The position numbers and the translations under genes are program-made. Shown in pieces: positions 45,597-54,472 of a DNA stretch of 64,000 nt (position 1 is the first letter of the stretch; every line of letters begins with the position of its first letter). Under the pieces are notes generated by a model. It did not search any database. It had not been told where the DNA came from and saw only the letters and a program-made list of their open reading frames with translations. The DNA lies in NCBI RefSeq assembly GCF_026191185.1, contig NZ_JAPHOV010000001.1, positions 3,196,501 to 3,260,500 of the forward strand, written 5' to 3'. This stretch comes from Legionella sp. PATHC032. Its GTDB lineage: Bacteria; Pseudomonadota; Gammaproteobacteria; Legionellales; Legionellaceae.

Positions 45597-46466
45597 ATGA
45601 CAGTAAAACGCAGTAGTTTAGGCCGTAATTTATCTGCTTTATTAAGTCAATCAAGCAGCTCTTTATTATCAAATGAGCACCCCCAGACAGAACAACAACT
45701 CAAACTCGCAGTGACTTGTTTACAGCCGGGCAAGTATCAACCTCGTGGAGGAATGGAAGAAACCCCTCTCAATGAACTTGCGCAATCCATTAAAAAGCAA
45801 GGCGTATTGCAACCCTTGCTGGTTCGTGAGATAGACAATGGGCGATATGAAATTATTGCCGGAGAAAGACGCTGGCGTGCCAGCCAACTGGCAGGCCTTA
45901 CCGAGGTTCCTGTTATCCTCAAACAGGTAGATGATGAAACAGCCATGGCGATGGCACTGGTTGAAAACTTGCAGCGTGAAGATTTAAATGCCATGGATCA
46001 AGCAAGAGCCATGTACAGACTCACTAATGAATTCGCTCTTACCCATCAGCAAGTAGCCGATCTTTTATGCAAATCAAGAACCGCGGTAAGCAATTTTCTG
46101 CGCTTGCTTTCCCTTTCAACACCAGTAAAAAAGCTCTTGGAAAATGGCGACATAGACATGGGACACGCTCGAGCGTTACTCGCTTTGGATGAAGAGCAGC
46201 AAAGTCAGGTCGCTCAATTGATCATTGCCAAGAATCTATCTGTCAGAGAAACGGAACAGCTAGTTGAACGAGTAAAAACCGGGAAACCGGAATCAAGAGC
46301 CCATCAAAAGGACAATCCTCAGTTTAAAGAGCAGCTAAACTCTTTAGCTAAACATTTACAGACTAAAATTAAATTAAAACAAGGAAAAACCGGCAAAGGC
46401 ACATTGATTATTCATTATGAAAACGATCATAATTTGCAAAAAATTATTGAGCAATTATTAAGCTAA
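45597..46466 (+). CDS. parB: Chromosome-partitioning protein ParB (Spo0J)
   Basis: 289 residues. The N-terminal CTP-binding ParB/Srx domain has QPLLVR and GERRWRA motifs, followed by the helix-turn-helix (LTHQQVADLLCKSRTAVSNFLRLL) and a C-terminal dimerisation region. It binds parS and is loaded as a sliding clamp. It ends the cluster. No convincing parS site was found within the window. Confidence 0.97.
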   Translation: MTVKRSSLGRNLSALLSQSSSSLLSNEHPQTEQQLKLAVTCLQPGKYQPRGGMEETPLNELAQSIKKQGVLQPLLVREIDNGRYEIIAGERRWRASQLAGLTEVPVILKQVDDETAMAMALVENLQREDLNAMDQARAMYRLTNEFALTHQQVADLLCKSRTAVSNFLRLLSLSTPVKKLLENGDIDMGHARALLALDEEQQSQVAQLIIAKNLSVRETEQLVERVKTGKPESRAHQKDNPQFKEQLNSLAKHLQTKIKLKQGKTGKGTLIIHYENDHNLQKIIEQLLS

Positions 46467-46494
46467 CCTTTACGATTTGAAACTCAATACCTAC

Positions 46495-47037
46495 CTATAC
46501 CCGATTGGACTTAACTGCTAGACATGACAGTAAATTACGCACGGCTTCAAGTGCTGTTTGTTCTTGCGGATTAAAATCCATAGCCGCAGCAAAACCAATA
46601 TCTGCCTCAATTTCAAAATTTTTTCTTTCAGCAAATTTTTGTTTAATGCTTTCTGTTAAAGAGTGAAGAGCTATTTCATCGATATAAATATCGTTTTGCC
46701 TTTTATTGGTTAGTATTTTATTCAAAGTCAAATGCAGGGCGTACTGTAATAAATATATAGCATTTTCTGATAATTGATTAAGAATGTTGTCATCGTGCTT
46801 AACCGAACCGGCATAAAGGTAGGTAAATTGATAATCAAAGGGCGAAAATTCATCTTCCAGAATATCTGTTTGATGCGCTTTAGTATACTCACACCTGTAA
46901 AATATCAAATACTCATTATAATTATCTCTATCAAGTATTTTAAATGATCCTTGAAAGACAAAAGGAAACCGCCATACTGCAACCAATACTAGCGTTTCTA
47001 TATTTATAGAAGCATTTAAATTATTTTCTATTTTCAT
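46495..47037 (-). CDS. Hypothetical protein
   Basis: 180 residues, no signal peptide or membrane helix. The N-terminal half looks like alternating beta strands rich in aromatic residues (VLVAVWRFPFVFQGSF, YNEYLIFYRCEY, YQFTYLYAG), the C-terminal half is helical (AIYLLQYALHLTLNKIL). No family recognised. Convergent with parB, 28 bases apart; a 247-base gap without visible gene follows upstream. Confidence 0.6.
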   Translation of the reverse strand: MKIENNLNASINIETLVLVAVWRFPFVFQGSFKILDRDNYNEYLIFYRCEYTKAHQTDILEDEFSPFDYQFTYLYAGSVKHDDNILNQLSENAIYLLQYALHLTLNKILTNKRQNDIYIDEIALHSLTESIKQKFAERKNFEIEADIGFAAAMDFNPQEQTALEAVRNLLSCLAVKSNRV

Positions 47038-47284
47038 AATTCAGTACAAATTGCTTCTCTTATTCCCAAGATATATACACAGTATTCAGAATAGTGAACT
47101 TTCTAAGATTAAAAATAATCTAATTGTTTAATTTTGTTCCTTATAGTCTAGAATTTAAAGTATGGGGCTATTTTATCACTCCGATTTAATAGCACACAAT
47201 TCAAAAGAAATTAGGGAATAGCTCCATCACGAATAGATCAATTTCTAAGTGGAATAATCTAAAAAGTTTAGCTAAGGGGAAACC

Positions 47285-47557
47285 GTGTTAATCCAGCCTA
47301 TTCAACCAGTTGTTATAACAATAAAAATTGGTGTGAATAATTATGATTGTCAAATGATTAGCTTATCTGAATCGGAATTAGAATTAAAAAGTAATGACTA
47401 TTTTGAAAAAGAAAGCCAAGTCACTTTTCTTGCGAAATATTTTAGAGGTCATGCCATTGTTCGTGAAATAGAGTTTTCAGATTACTGCTTTACTTACAAA
47501 ATGGAAATCGTTCAAATTCAATTTCAACCGGGCTTGCTTATCAATACCCGGTTGTAA
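47285..47557 (+). CDS. Small PilZ-like domain protein
   Basis: 90 residues starting with GTG 47285 after AAGGGG. The beta-rich sequence (CQMISLSESELELKSNDYF, then VTFLAKYFRGHAIVREIEF) has the strand and turn rhythm of a PilZ barrel, but the c-di-GMP-binding RxxxR and (D/N)xSxxG motifs are not present, so it would not bind the nucleotide in the usual manner. Assignment is tentative. Its end overlaps a hairpin shared with the convergent ctaE. Confidence 0.5.
   Translation: MLIQPIQPVVITIKIGVNNYDCQMISLSESELELKSNDYFEKESQVTFLAKYFRGHAIVREIEFSDYCFTYKMEIVQIQFQPGLLINTRL
47525..47554. terminator. Hairpin between convergent genes
   Basis: CAACCGGG (47525-47532) and CCCGGTTG (47547-47554) form a perfect eight-base stem with a 14-base loop overlapping the last codons of the 90-residue gene, 26 bases before the ctaE stop. 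No clear T-run, so terminator function is probable but not certain. Confidence 0.4.
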
Positions 47558-47579
47558 TAAAGGATAAATTAGCTTGACT

Positions 47580-48449
47580 CTACAACCAATAGACAAAGAC
47601 AAATAGGAACAACCACACCACATCCACAAAGTGCCAATACCAGGCAACCCCTTCAAAAGCAAAATGCCGCTCAGGTGTAAAATGATTTTTCTTGCAACGA
47701 ACCAGGATAACGATAAGCATGATCGTCCCGATTGTTACGTGTAAACCATGGAATCCTGTCAGCATAAAAAAGGTAGTGCCATAAATACCCGCATCAAGGG
47801 TTAAATTCATTTCCGTGTAAGCTTCATGGTATTCGTAGCTTTGTAACATCAAGAACAAAATGCCCAAAGCGATGGTCAATGACATTCCCGTTAGTAATTG
47901 TGCACGTTTTCTTAATTTTAAAGCCCAATGTGCCCAGGTGATGGTTACCCCGGAAGTTAATAAGATAATGGTATTGATTGCAGCCAAACCCCATGCACCC
48001 ATTGCTTCATGAGCCCCGGCAAAGGTCTGGTTATTTGGATTACTCAGTAAGGGCCAAATTGCTTTGAATTCAGGCCATAAGGTGTAATGAGTAATAGGAT
48101 GCATCTCACCACCCAAAATAGGAACTGACCAATATCTTGTAAAAAACAGGGCGCCGAAAAAGGCGCCGAAAAAGCACACTTCCGAAAATATGAACCAGCA
48201 CATACCCCAGCGAAATGAACGATCAACTTGCAAGTCGTATAGACCTTTATTGTTTTCATAGATGACTTGTCCAAACCAGCCAAACATCATTGCAACCAGA
48301 ATACACAAGCCCGCTATAAATACGTAAGGACCATACCAGTCATGATGAAGCCAACATGCCGTACCAACCAATGTAGTAGTCAAACCAATTGAGCCAACCA
48401 AAGGCCAGTGACTGGGTTTGGGAATATAATATGTACCGTGTGCTCCCAT
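47580..48449 (-). CDS. ctaE: Cytochrome c oxidase subunit III
   Basis: 289 residues with seven membrane helices and the family hallmarks: WPLVGSIG near the start, EVCFFGAFFGALFFTRYW, HGLHVTIGTIML and the terminal HFVDVVWLFLFVFVYWL. It stabilises subunit I of the aa3/caa3 oxidase. It lies 158 bases downstream of ctaG on the same strand; that gap shows no gene. Confidence 0.97.
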   Translation of the reverse strand: MGAHGTYYIPKPSHWPLVGSIGLTTTLVGTACWLHHDWYGPYVFIAGLCILVAMMFGWFGQVIYENNKGLYDLQVDRSFRWGMCWFIFSEVCFFGAFFGALFFTRYWSVPILGGEMHPITHYTLWPEFKAIWPLLSNPNNQTFAGAHEAMGAWGLAAINTIILLTSGVTITWAHWALKLRKRAQLLTGMSLTIALGILFLMLQSYEYHEAYTEMNLTLDAGIYGTTFFMLTGFHGLHVTIGTIMLIVILVRCKKNHFTPERHFAFEGVAWYWHFVDVVWLFLFVFVYWL

Positions 48450-48607
48450 TATTCTTTAATCTCCTGTAACAATAAGCCATTCAGCCAAAGCTGATACTCA
48501 AAGACCGCTGATATTTGGCTAGTATGAATTGTATTGCCTCGATTTCAAGAAACTAAGCTCAGAAAATCAAGGCAAAATAGCCACGAAGGTAGACATATCA
48601 ACGACGC

Positions 48608-49153
48608 CTAATTACTTGATCTGCCTGTCACATCAAATAATGTATAAGACAGAGTAACCGTATTAACATTTTTCGGTAAATCCGTATCTAAATGGAATAG
48701 TAAAGGCATGTTCATTGCCTCATGACCATTTAATGTTTGTTGAGTAAAACAAAAACATTCCGTTTTTTTTAAATATTTCGCAGCAATTCCTGGCGTCACG
48801 CTCGGAATCGCCTGGACTGTCATTGTATGGTCGGTTTTATTTTCCGCATAAAATGCCAGCTTTACTATTTCTCCTGGATGCACTTTAATTTTTTTTGTCT
48901 TGGGGTAGAAGGCCCAAGGTACCCCACTGTTATTGGTGGCAACGAATTCAACCAAGACTTCTCTATCTGCTGCAATTTTTGCCTTGTTTTCATCATAAGC
49001 AACGGCTTCCATTTTGGTTTTGCCATTAATGCCCAGATTCTTGCACAAGCTATTATAAATAGGGACCAGGGCAAAACCAAAAGCAAACATTCCTAATACT
49101 AATAATGTTAATATAGTAAGGAGTTTTTTCTGTTTTTTTTCTTCAATCATCAA
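48608..49153 (-). CDS. ctaG: Cytochrome c oxidase assembly protein CtaG (Cox11)
   Basis: 181 residues: one N-terminal membrane helix (LLTILTLLVLGMFAFGFALVPIYN) and a periplasmic domain with the copper-binding CFCF motif (TECFCFTQQTL). It delivers copper to CuB of subunit I. Ten bases downstream of ctaD. A second ATG (49150) is a possible start. Confidence 0.96.
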   Translation of the reverse strand: MMIEEKKQKKLLTILTLLVLGMFAFGFALVPIYNSLCKNLGINGKTKMEAVAYDENKAKIAADREVLVEFVATNNSGVPWAFYPKTKKIKVHPGEIVKLAFYAENKTDHTMTVQAIPSVTPGIAAKYLKKTECFCFTQQTLNGHEAMNMPLLFHLDTDLPKNVNTVTLSYTLFDVTGRSSN

Positions 49154-49162
49154 ACCCCACCT

Positions 49163-50779
49163 TTATTTAATCTCAGGTGGAGTGGTAAACGTATGGTAAG
49201 GCGGTGGAGATGGCAAAGTCCATTCCAATCCATGTGACCCTTCCCAAACCCTGCTCGTCGCTACATCCTTATTAGTGCCTCTCTTTCTTACTGTTGCTAT
49301 CACATTGTATAGAAACAACAATTGTGACAAGCCGAAAGCAAAAGCTGCCACTGTTACAATCATATTAAAATTGGCAAACTGCAAGGCATAGTCAGGGATT
49401 CGCCTTGGCATACCAGCCAATCCCAGAAAATGCATGGGGAAAAAGGTCAAATTAACTGAAATAACAGAAAGCCAAAAATGCCATTTACCCAAACGCTCAT
49501 TGTACATGTGTCCTGTCCACTTGGGTAACCAATAATAAGTCGCTGCTATCAGAGCAAAAATAACCCCTGGCACCAGAACGTAATGGAAATGAGCCACAAC
49601 AAAATAGCTGTCCTGATATTGAAAATCAGCAGGTACCAATGCCAGCATCAAGCCTGTAAATCCACCTATAGTAAATAAAAATACAAACGCTATGGCAAAC
49701 AGCATTGGGGTTTCAAAGGTCATAGCACCTTTGAACATGGTACTCACCCAGTTGAATACCTTGATACCGGTCGGTACCGCAATCAGCATGGTGGTGTACA
49801 TAAAGAATAATTCAGCCCCCAGAGGAATTCCTGTAGTGAACATATGGTGAGCCCAAACTATAAAGGATAATACAGCGATGCTCACAGTGGCATAAACCAT
49901 GAAATGATAACCAAATAATGGTTTACGGCTGAAAGTAGGAATGATTTCTGAAATAACCCCAAAAGCTGGCAACACTAAGACATACACTTCAGGGTGACCA
50001 AAGAACCAAAACACGTGTTGAAACAGGATGGGATCTCCTCCACCTGCTGCATTAAAGAAAGAAGTGCCAAAGTGTCTATCGGCTAACATCATAGTGACAG
50101 CACCCGCCAGAACAGGCATGATGGCAATCAGAAGGAATGCTGTAATAAGCCAGGTCCAGACGAATAAGGGCATCTTCATCAAGGTCATGCCTGGGGCCCT
50201 TAAGTTTAAAATCGTGGCTATGATGTTAATTGACCCCATGATTGACGAGAGTCCCATCATATGAATGGAAAAAATCATGAAGTCAGTACTGGGTGGCGCA
50301 TAAGTTGTAGAGAGAGGCGCGTACATGGTCCAGCCAAAATTTGGGCCACCACCGGCATGAAACATGGTAGAAAACAATAGACAAAAGGCAAACGGTAAAA
50401 TCCAGAAGCTCCAGTTGTTTAGTCTTGGTAAAGCCATATCGGGAGCGCCTATCATCATGGGAACTTGCCAGTTTGCCATACCGGTAAACGCGGGCATGAC
50501 GACACCAAACAGCATGACCAACCCATGCAATGTTGTCATTTGATTAAAGAAATTAGGATCGACAAATCGATGGCCAGGTTGAAATAACTCAAGTCTGATA
50601 ACCAATGCCATTGCTCCTGCAACAAAGAAGCTTATCAATGCTAACCATAAATACAGAGTACCTATGTCTTTGTGGTTGGTTGTAAATAGCCACCTTTTGA
50701 CAAATCCCATAAAGCCTTTGCCTTGTTCGGGACCATGATCTTCATGAGAATCTTCTGAATGCGCTATTGCGTATTTCAT
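49163..50779 (-). CDS. ctaD: Cytochrome c oxidase subunit I
   Basis: 538 residues with twelve membrane helices. The haem-copper signature WFFGHPEVYVLVLP with the CuB His and D-channel Glu, the HHMFTTG His pair, the K-channel lysine (PTGIKVFNW) and the haem-ligand motif VAHFHYVLVPG are all present, so it is an A-type proton-pumping oxidase. It overlaps ctaC by four bases. Confidence 0.98.
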   Translation of the reverse strand: MKYAIAHSEDSHEDHGPEQGKGFMGFVKRWLFTTNHKDIGTLYLWLALISFFVAGAMALVIRLELFQPGHRFVDPNFFNQMTTLHGLVMLFGVVMPAFTGMANWQVPMMIGAPDMALPRLNNWSFWILPFAFCLLFSTMFHAGGGPNFGWTMYAPLSTTYAPPSTDFMIFSIHMMGLSSIMGSINIIATILNLRAPGMTLMKMPLFVWTWLITAFLLIAIMPVLAGAVTMMLADRHFGTSFFNAAGGGDPILFQHVFWFFGHPEVYVLVLPAFGVISEIIPTFSRKPLFGYHFMVYATVSIAVLSFIVWAHHMFTTGIPLGAELFFMYTTMLIAVPTGIKVFNWVSTMFKGAMTFETPMLFAIAFVFLFTIGGFTGLMLALVPADFQYQDSYFVVAHFHYVLVPGVIFALIAATYYWLPKWTGHMYNERLGKWHFWLSVISVNLTFFPMHFLGLAGMPRRIPDYALQFANFNMIVTVAAFAFGLSQLLFLYNVIATVRKRGTNKDVATSRVWEGSHGLEWTLPSPPPYHTFTTPPEIK

Positions 50780-51981
50780 TGCAAACCTCCAGCTTTAGCT
50801 TTATTAACCATGGTAGGTTTAATATCGGTACCATGTCGCAGTGCCGCAACATCTGCGGGTTGAATTAAATCATTAGTATTATTTCCCCAGGCGTTACGCT
50901 CATACGTAACAATTGCTGCTATTTCCTCATCAGTCAATTGATCTTTATAAGACTGCATTGCTGATCCAGGAACACCATTGAGGAGTAATTCAATGTGGCG
51001 TGAAATTGGTTTTCCAACGGCAACAGAACTTCCCTTGAGGGGAGGGTACATCGGGGGCAATCCGGTACCATTAGGCTGATGACAAGCTGAACAAATGAGA
51101 TCGTATTTTTGCTTGCCAAGCGTCATTAACTCATCACGGGTCATTGTTTTTTGTTCACGGGGTTTTTCTGACTTTTCAGCATAGATATCTTCTACTTTGG
51201 TTTGCTCACTAACCCATCGATCGAATTCTTCTTCACTAACTGCTTTCACAACGATAGGCATAAAACCATGATTAATCCCACAAAGCTCAGCACACTGTCC
51301 TCTGTATACACCTGGCTTTTCAATTCTGGCCCATGCCTCATGCATAAATCCCGGGATAGCGTCTCGCTTGACGCCGAGCTCAGGGACCCACCATGAGTGG
51401 ACTACATCATTCGATGTCACTAAGAAGCGAATTTTTTTGTTGACTGGTACTACTAAAGGGTTGTCTACTTCGAGCAAGTACCACTGATTTTTCTTTTGCT
51501 TGTTTTCAATTTGCTCATAGGGTGTTGATAAGCTACTGAAGTAACTAATGCCCTGATCAAGATACTGATATTGCCATTTCCATTGATAGCCTACTACCTT
51601 CACCGTCACATCGGACATCTGTGTATCATCCATACGGATTAACACTCTGGTTGCTGGAACTGCAAGCCCGACAAGAATTAAAAATGGGATAATAGTCCAG
51701 ATGATTTCCAATTTTGGATTATCATGAAAAGACGCTGGCTGGTACCCTTTTGATTTCCTGTGATGAATTAATGAGTAGATCATTACTCCAAAAACAACCA
51801 CTCCTATTACTGCACAAACAGCCATAGCGACCATGTGAAGGTAATACATGTCGTTGCTTAAAGGAGTTACCCCTTTGTACATGTTTAACTGCCACTCATC
51901 TGCAGAAGCCCACAGCGACTGCGCAGAAGTCAAGGCACTAAATAACGCAATTAATTTACAGATATTTAACCTGTTTAACAT
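50776..51981 (-). CDS. ctaC: Cytochrome c oxidase subunit II with fused cytochrome c domain
   Basis: 401 residues: signal peptide (to about 26), two membrane helices (about 48-70 and 92-112), the cupredoxin domain with the CuA ligands His195, Cys230, Cys234, His238 and Met241, and a C-terminal cytochrome c domain with CSACH at 297-301. Fusion of the c domain makes this a caa3-type oxidase able to take electrons from a cytochrome domain directly. First oxidase gene of the operon, 81 bases after the four-haem cytochrome. Confidence 0.97.
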   Translation of the reverse strand: MLNRLNICKLIALFSALTSAQSLWASADEWQLNMYKGVTPLSNDMYYLHMVAMAVCAVIGVVVFGVMIYSLIHHRKSKGYQPASFHDNPKLEIIWTIIPFLILVGLAVPATRVLIRMDDTQMSDVTVKVVGYQWKWQYQYLDQGISYFSSLSTPYEQIENKQKKNQWYLLEVDNPLVVPVNKKIRFLVTSNDVVHSWWVPELGVKRDAIPGFMHEAWARIEKPGVYRGQCAELCGINHGFMPIVVKAVSEEEFDRWVSEQTKVEDIYAEKSEKPREQKTMTRDELMTLGKQKYDLICSACHQPNGTGLPPMYPPLKGSSVAVGKPISRHIELLLNGVPGSAMQSYKDQLTDEEIAAIVTYERNAWGNNTNDLIQPADVAALRHGTDIKPTMVNKAKAGGLQ

Positions 51982-52062
51982 CCCAATCCCTCATCTCTTC
52001 AAGTAGCCGGGAAACCGACTAAAGTTTAAGCTAGTTCACTTATTCTCATTTTGCTGGTAACC

Positions 52063-53676
52063 CTACCACAAAGAATAATTACCCTCTGTTTTAGATTGAC
52101 TGACCATGTATTTGATCGCTTCAATTACCTCATCTGTCGAACAATGACTGCAACCACCATTTTTCAAATGATTTTTTCCGTTAATTGTGTTTTCGATCAA
52201 AACATCCATATTTTGTGCTATCAACGGTTTCCAAGTCGCTTTATCGCCTATTTTGGGAGCACCCAACTTACCCTCATTATGGCAAACCGCGCAATTTTCA
52301 TTATAAACAGCCTTTCCACTGGCAGGGTATTTTTTAACACCACCAGACGCCAAATCTTGCCACTGAGACCGGGTTAGGGACGCGTTGAGCAAATAATCAA
52401 CCGCTGAAATAATGTCATTGTCGGAACAAGTCACGCAAGCGCCTTTAACCGGCATTTGGTTATAGCCATAAATGGCATGTCGATATAAGCCAGTTAAACC
52501 GCTGTTTTTCAAGCGTGTATACCAGCTGGCTGAATCACCAATCACTGGAGCACCCATTTTATTGTCCTTATGACAAATCAAACAGGCCTTCAGATAAACT
52601 TGTCTTCCACGTGCAACGCTAGGAGGCAAATCTGAAGGAGAAACACCGAGGTATTCTTCACTCTCTACTGTCTTGAGATAAGTTGCAATAGCCAACCTGT
52701 CTTCTTCCGTCAAGTGGCTCAAGCTGTTATGATTCACTTCAGCCATAGGGCCAGCTACAGGACCCGCTTTGTTAATTAATTCGCCAGCCTTAAATACATC
52801 AGCCACCTCTTGATGGCTCGCTGATTCCAATCCATATTTGGTGATATTAGGAGCCCAATATCCATCGATAAAACTGCCTGTTAAATAATATCTGTTTTTT
52901 GCTGATCCAAATATATTCATAGGGGTATGGCACATGCTGCAATGCCCCAAAGTATCGACTATATACCTTCCACGATTCCATTCAGGGGATTTATCCGGAT
53001 CATATTCAATTGAATTTTCTTCAGGGAAGAAAAATAACAGATTCCATCCCCATAGCGCAAAACGAGCACCGGGAACACCAAAAGGAAATGGCAATGATTT
53101 GTTCTTTAATTTAACCGGAGGAATGCTCATAAAATAAGCATACAGAGCACGAGCATCATCGTCCGTTATCTTGGAAAAATAAACATATGGGAATACTGGA
53201 AAATAATTTCTGCCTTTAGGATCACGACCATCTTTAAGAGCACGAATAAAATCTTTTTCTGTCCAATTTCCTATACCTGTTTCTTTATCAGGAGTAATGT
53301 TAGGGCTATAGAATAAGCCAAAAGGAGTATTAATGGGCAAACCGCCAGCAAAAGCGGGAGTACCCCCTTCAACATCGGTATGGCAGGCAATGCAATCACC
53401 CATCTTTGCCAGATACTCACCGCGTTTAATCAACTCTGCTTGCTCACCTGTAGCTGGTTTGGTCGGGGGGTATTTGGGATAAAAAGGATTCATGATTTGC
53501 TCTACGGGAGAAAACAAATCAGTTTCTGTTTTTTCGGCCTGAACTTTTTCTGCCTGTACTTTTTCAGATTGTAACTTTTCATCTTGTACTGATTCAGCTT
53601 GTACAGACTGTCCTGCAATACCCAGTGCAACAACTAGCGCCGCAATAATAGATTTTTTTATAACCAAAGAGCCCAC
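52063..53676 (-). CDS. Periplasmic four-haem cytochrome c
   Basis: 537 residues starting at GTG 53676 next to GGAGG. Signal peptide (KKSIIAALVVALGIAGQSVQA), a short repeated linker (EKVQAEKVQAEK), then four CxxCH sites: 95-99, 246-250, 365-369 and 462-466. The first two lie in a diheme part like the cytochrome subunits of alcohol/aldehyde dehydrogenases; the last two lie in tandem c5-type domains, each followed by the c5 CxxCS disulfide motif (414-418, 509-513). Its place before ctaC suggests it donates electrons to the oxidase. No dehydrogenase gene is nearby. Confidence 0.9.
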   Translation of the reverse strand: MGSLVIKKSIIAALVVALGIAGQSVQAESVQDEKLQSEKVQAEKVQAEKTETDLFSPVEQIMNPFYPKYPPTKPATGEQAELIKRGEYLAKMGDCIACHTDVEGGTPAFAGGLPINTPFGLFYSPNITPDKETGIGNWTEKDFIRALKDGRDPKGRNYFPVFPYVYFSKITDDDARALYAYFMSIPPVKLKNKSLPFPFGVPGARFALWGWNLLFFFPEENSIEYDPDKSPEWNRGRYIVDTLGHCSMCHTPMNIFGSAKNRYYLTGSFIDGYWAPNITKYGLESASHQEVADVFKAGELINKAGPVAGPMAEVNHNSLSHLTEEDRLAIATYLKTVESEEYLGVSPSDLPPSVARGRQVYLKACLICHKDNKMGAPVIGDSASWYTRLKNSGLTGLYRHAIYGYNQMPVKGACVTCSDNDIISAVDYLLNASLTRSQWQDLASGGVKKYPASGKAVYNENCAVCHNEGKLGAPKIGDKATWKPLIAQNMDVLIENTINGKNHLKNGGCSHCSTDEVIEAIKYMVSQSKTEGNYSLW

Positions 53677-54053
53677 GCTCCCTCCTATTTGTTCTTATTT
53701 TTCACGACTCTCATGAGGAGACAGAATAATTGTCGCATTGTATACTCCCCGCTTATCAAGTTGCAACGTTATTCGACCGTTTAACTTCAGCCCTGTTTAA
53801 AAATTATAATTATGGCAAATCACCTGTCACCTGTCTTATATCCCTTAATCTTTTCTCGAGATTTCATCATTTTTAAAACTTCATAAACAGAGTCAAAGCC
53901 ATCATTCAAGCATGACCACTGATGGACTCCCTAAATTAACTCAGCAAAAATAAGGGATTTTGATAACACAACTAATTTATTATCAGTCCTCTACTAACAG
54001 ATTAAATTCATCACTGATATAATCTTCTGATTTTCAATATAGAGGTAATTAAC
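53677..54053. other. Intergenic region between cytochrome operon and Rieske gene
   Basis: 377 bases between divergent genes. It holds the predicted cytochrome promoter (53739-53766) and an AT-rich stretch with TATAAT at 54017-54022 before the Rieske gene. A short direct repeat CACCTGT occurs twice near 53820-53840. No ORF of note is seen. Confidence 0.5.
53739..53766 (-). promoter_or_regulatory. Predicted promoter of the cytochrome c/oxidase operon
   Basis: On the minus strand TTGCAA (53766-53761), a 16-base spacer, then TATACA (53744-53739), about 63 bases upstream of the GTG start. Good hexamers, slightly short spacing. Confidence 0.45.
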
Positions 54054-54407
54054 GTGTCTTTCAAACCTGCCGTAGAATTAGTCAAGTTGCAGCAAAATAA
54101 CAGAGAAGTCGCTGTGATTGATGGTCAAAAAATACTGATTATCTGGCATGATAATCAAGTTCATGCCATCCAGTCACAGTGCCCGCATTTAAAGTTGCCG
54201 CTGGCCAAAGGAAAGATTACAGAATCCTGTTCTATCATTTGCCCTTTTCATAAAAGCGAATTTGATTTAAAAACCGGCGAAGCGAAATGCTGGTCTCCCT
54301 GGCCTCCTGTTGTTGGCAACCTTTTAGGCAAAATCTCCTCCCGGAAAAACTTAAAAATATACCCAACCCAGATAGTAAATGGACAAGTTTTGGTTGATGT
54401 AGGCTAG
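54054..54407 (+). CDS. Rieske [2Fe-2S] ferredoxin
   Basis: 117 residues from GTG 54054 after AGAGG. The two cluster-binding boxes are C-x-H (SQCPHLKLPLAKG) and C-x2-H (IICPFHKSEFDLKTG), as in soluble Rieske-type ferredoxins of dioxygenases and nitrite reductases. Length matches stand-alone ferredoxins. No oxygenase gene lies beside it, so its partner is unknown. Confidence 0.9.
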   Translation: MSFKPAVELVKLQQNNREVAVIDGQKILIIWHDNQVHAIQSQCPHLKLPLAKGKITESCSIICPFHKSEFDLKTGEAKCWSPWPPVVGNLLGKISSRKNLKIYPTQIVNGQVLVDVG

Positions 54408-54472
54408 CCATCCCTTTGCTAACCCGTCTCTATGATTAATAGAGAAACAGTTCTAAATGAGGAAGATTTACG

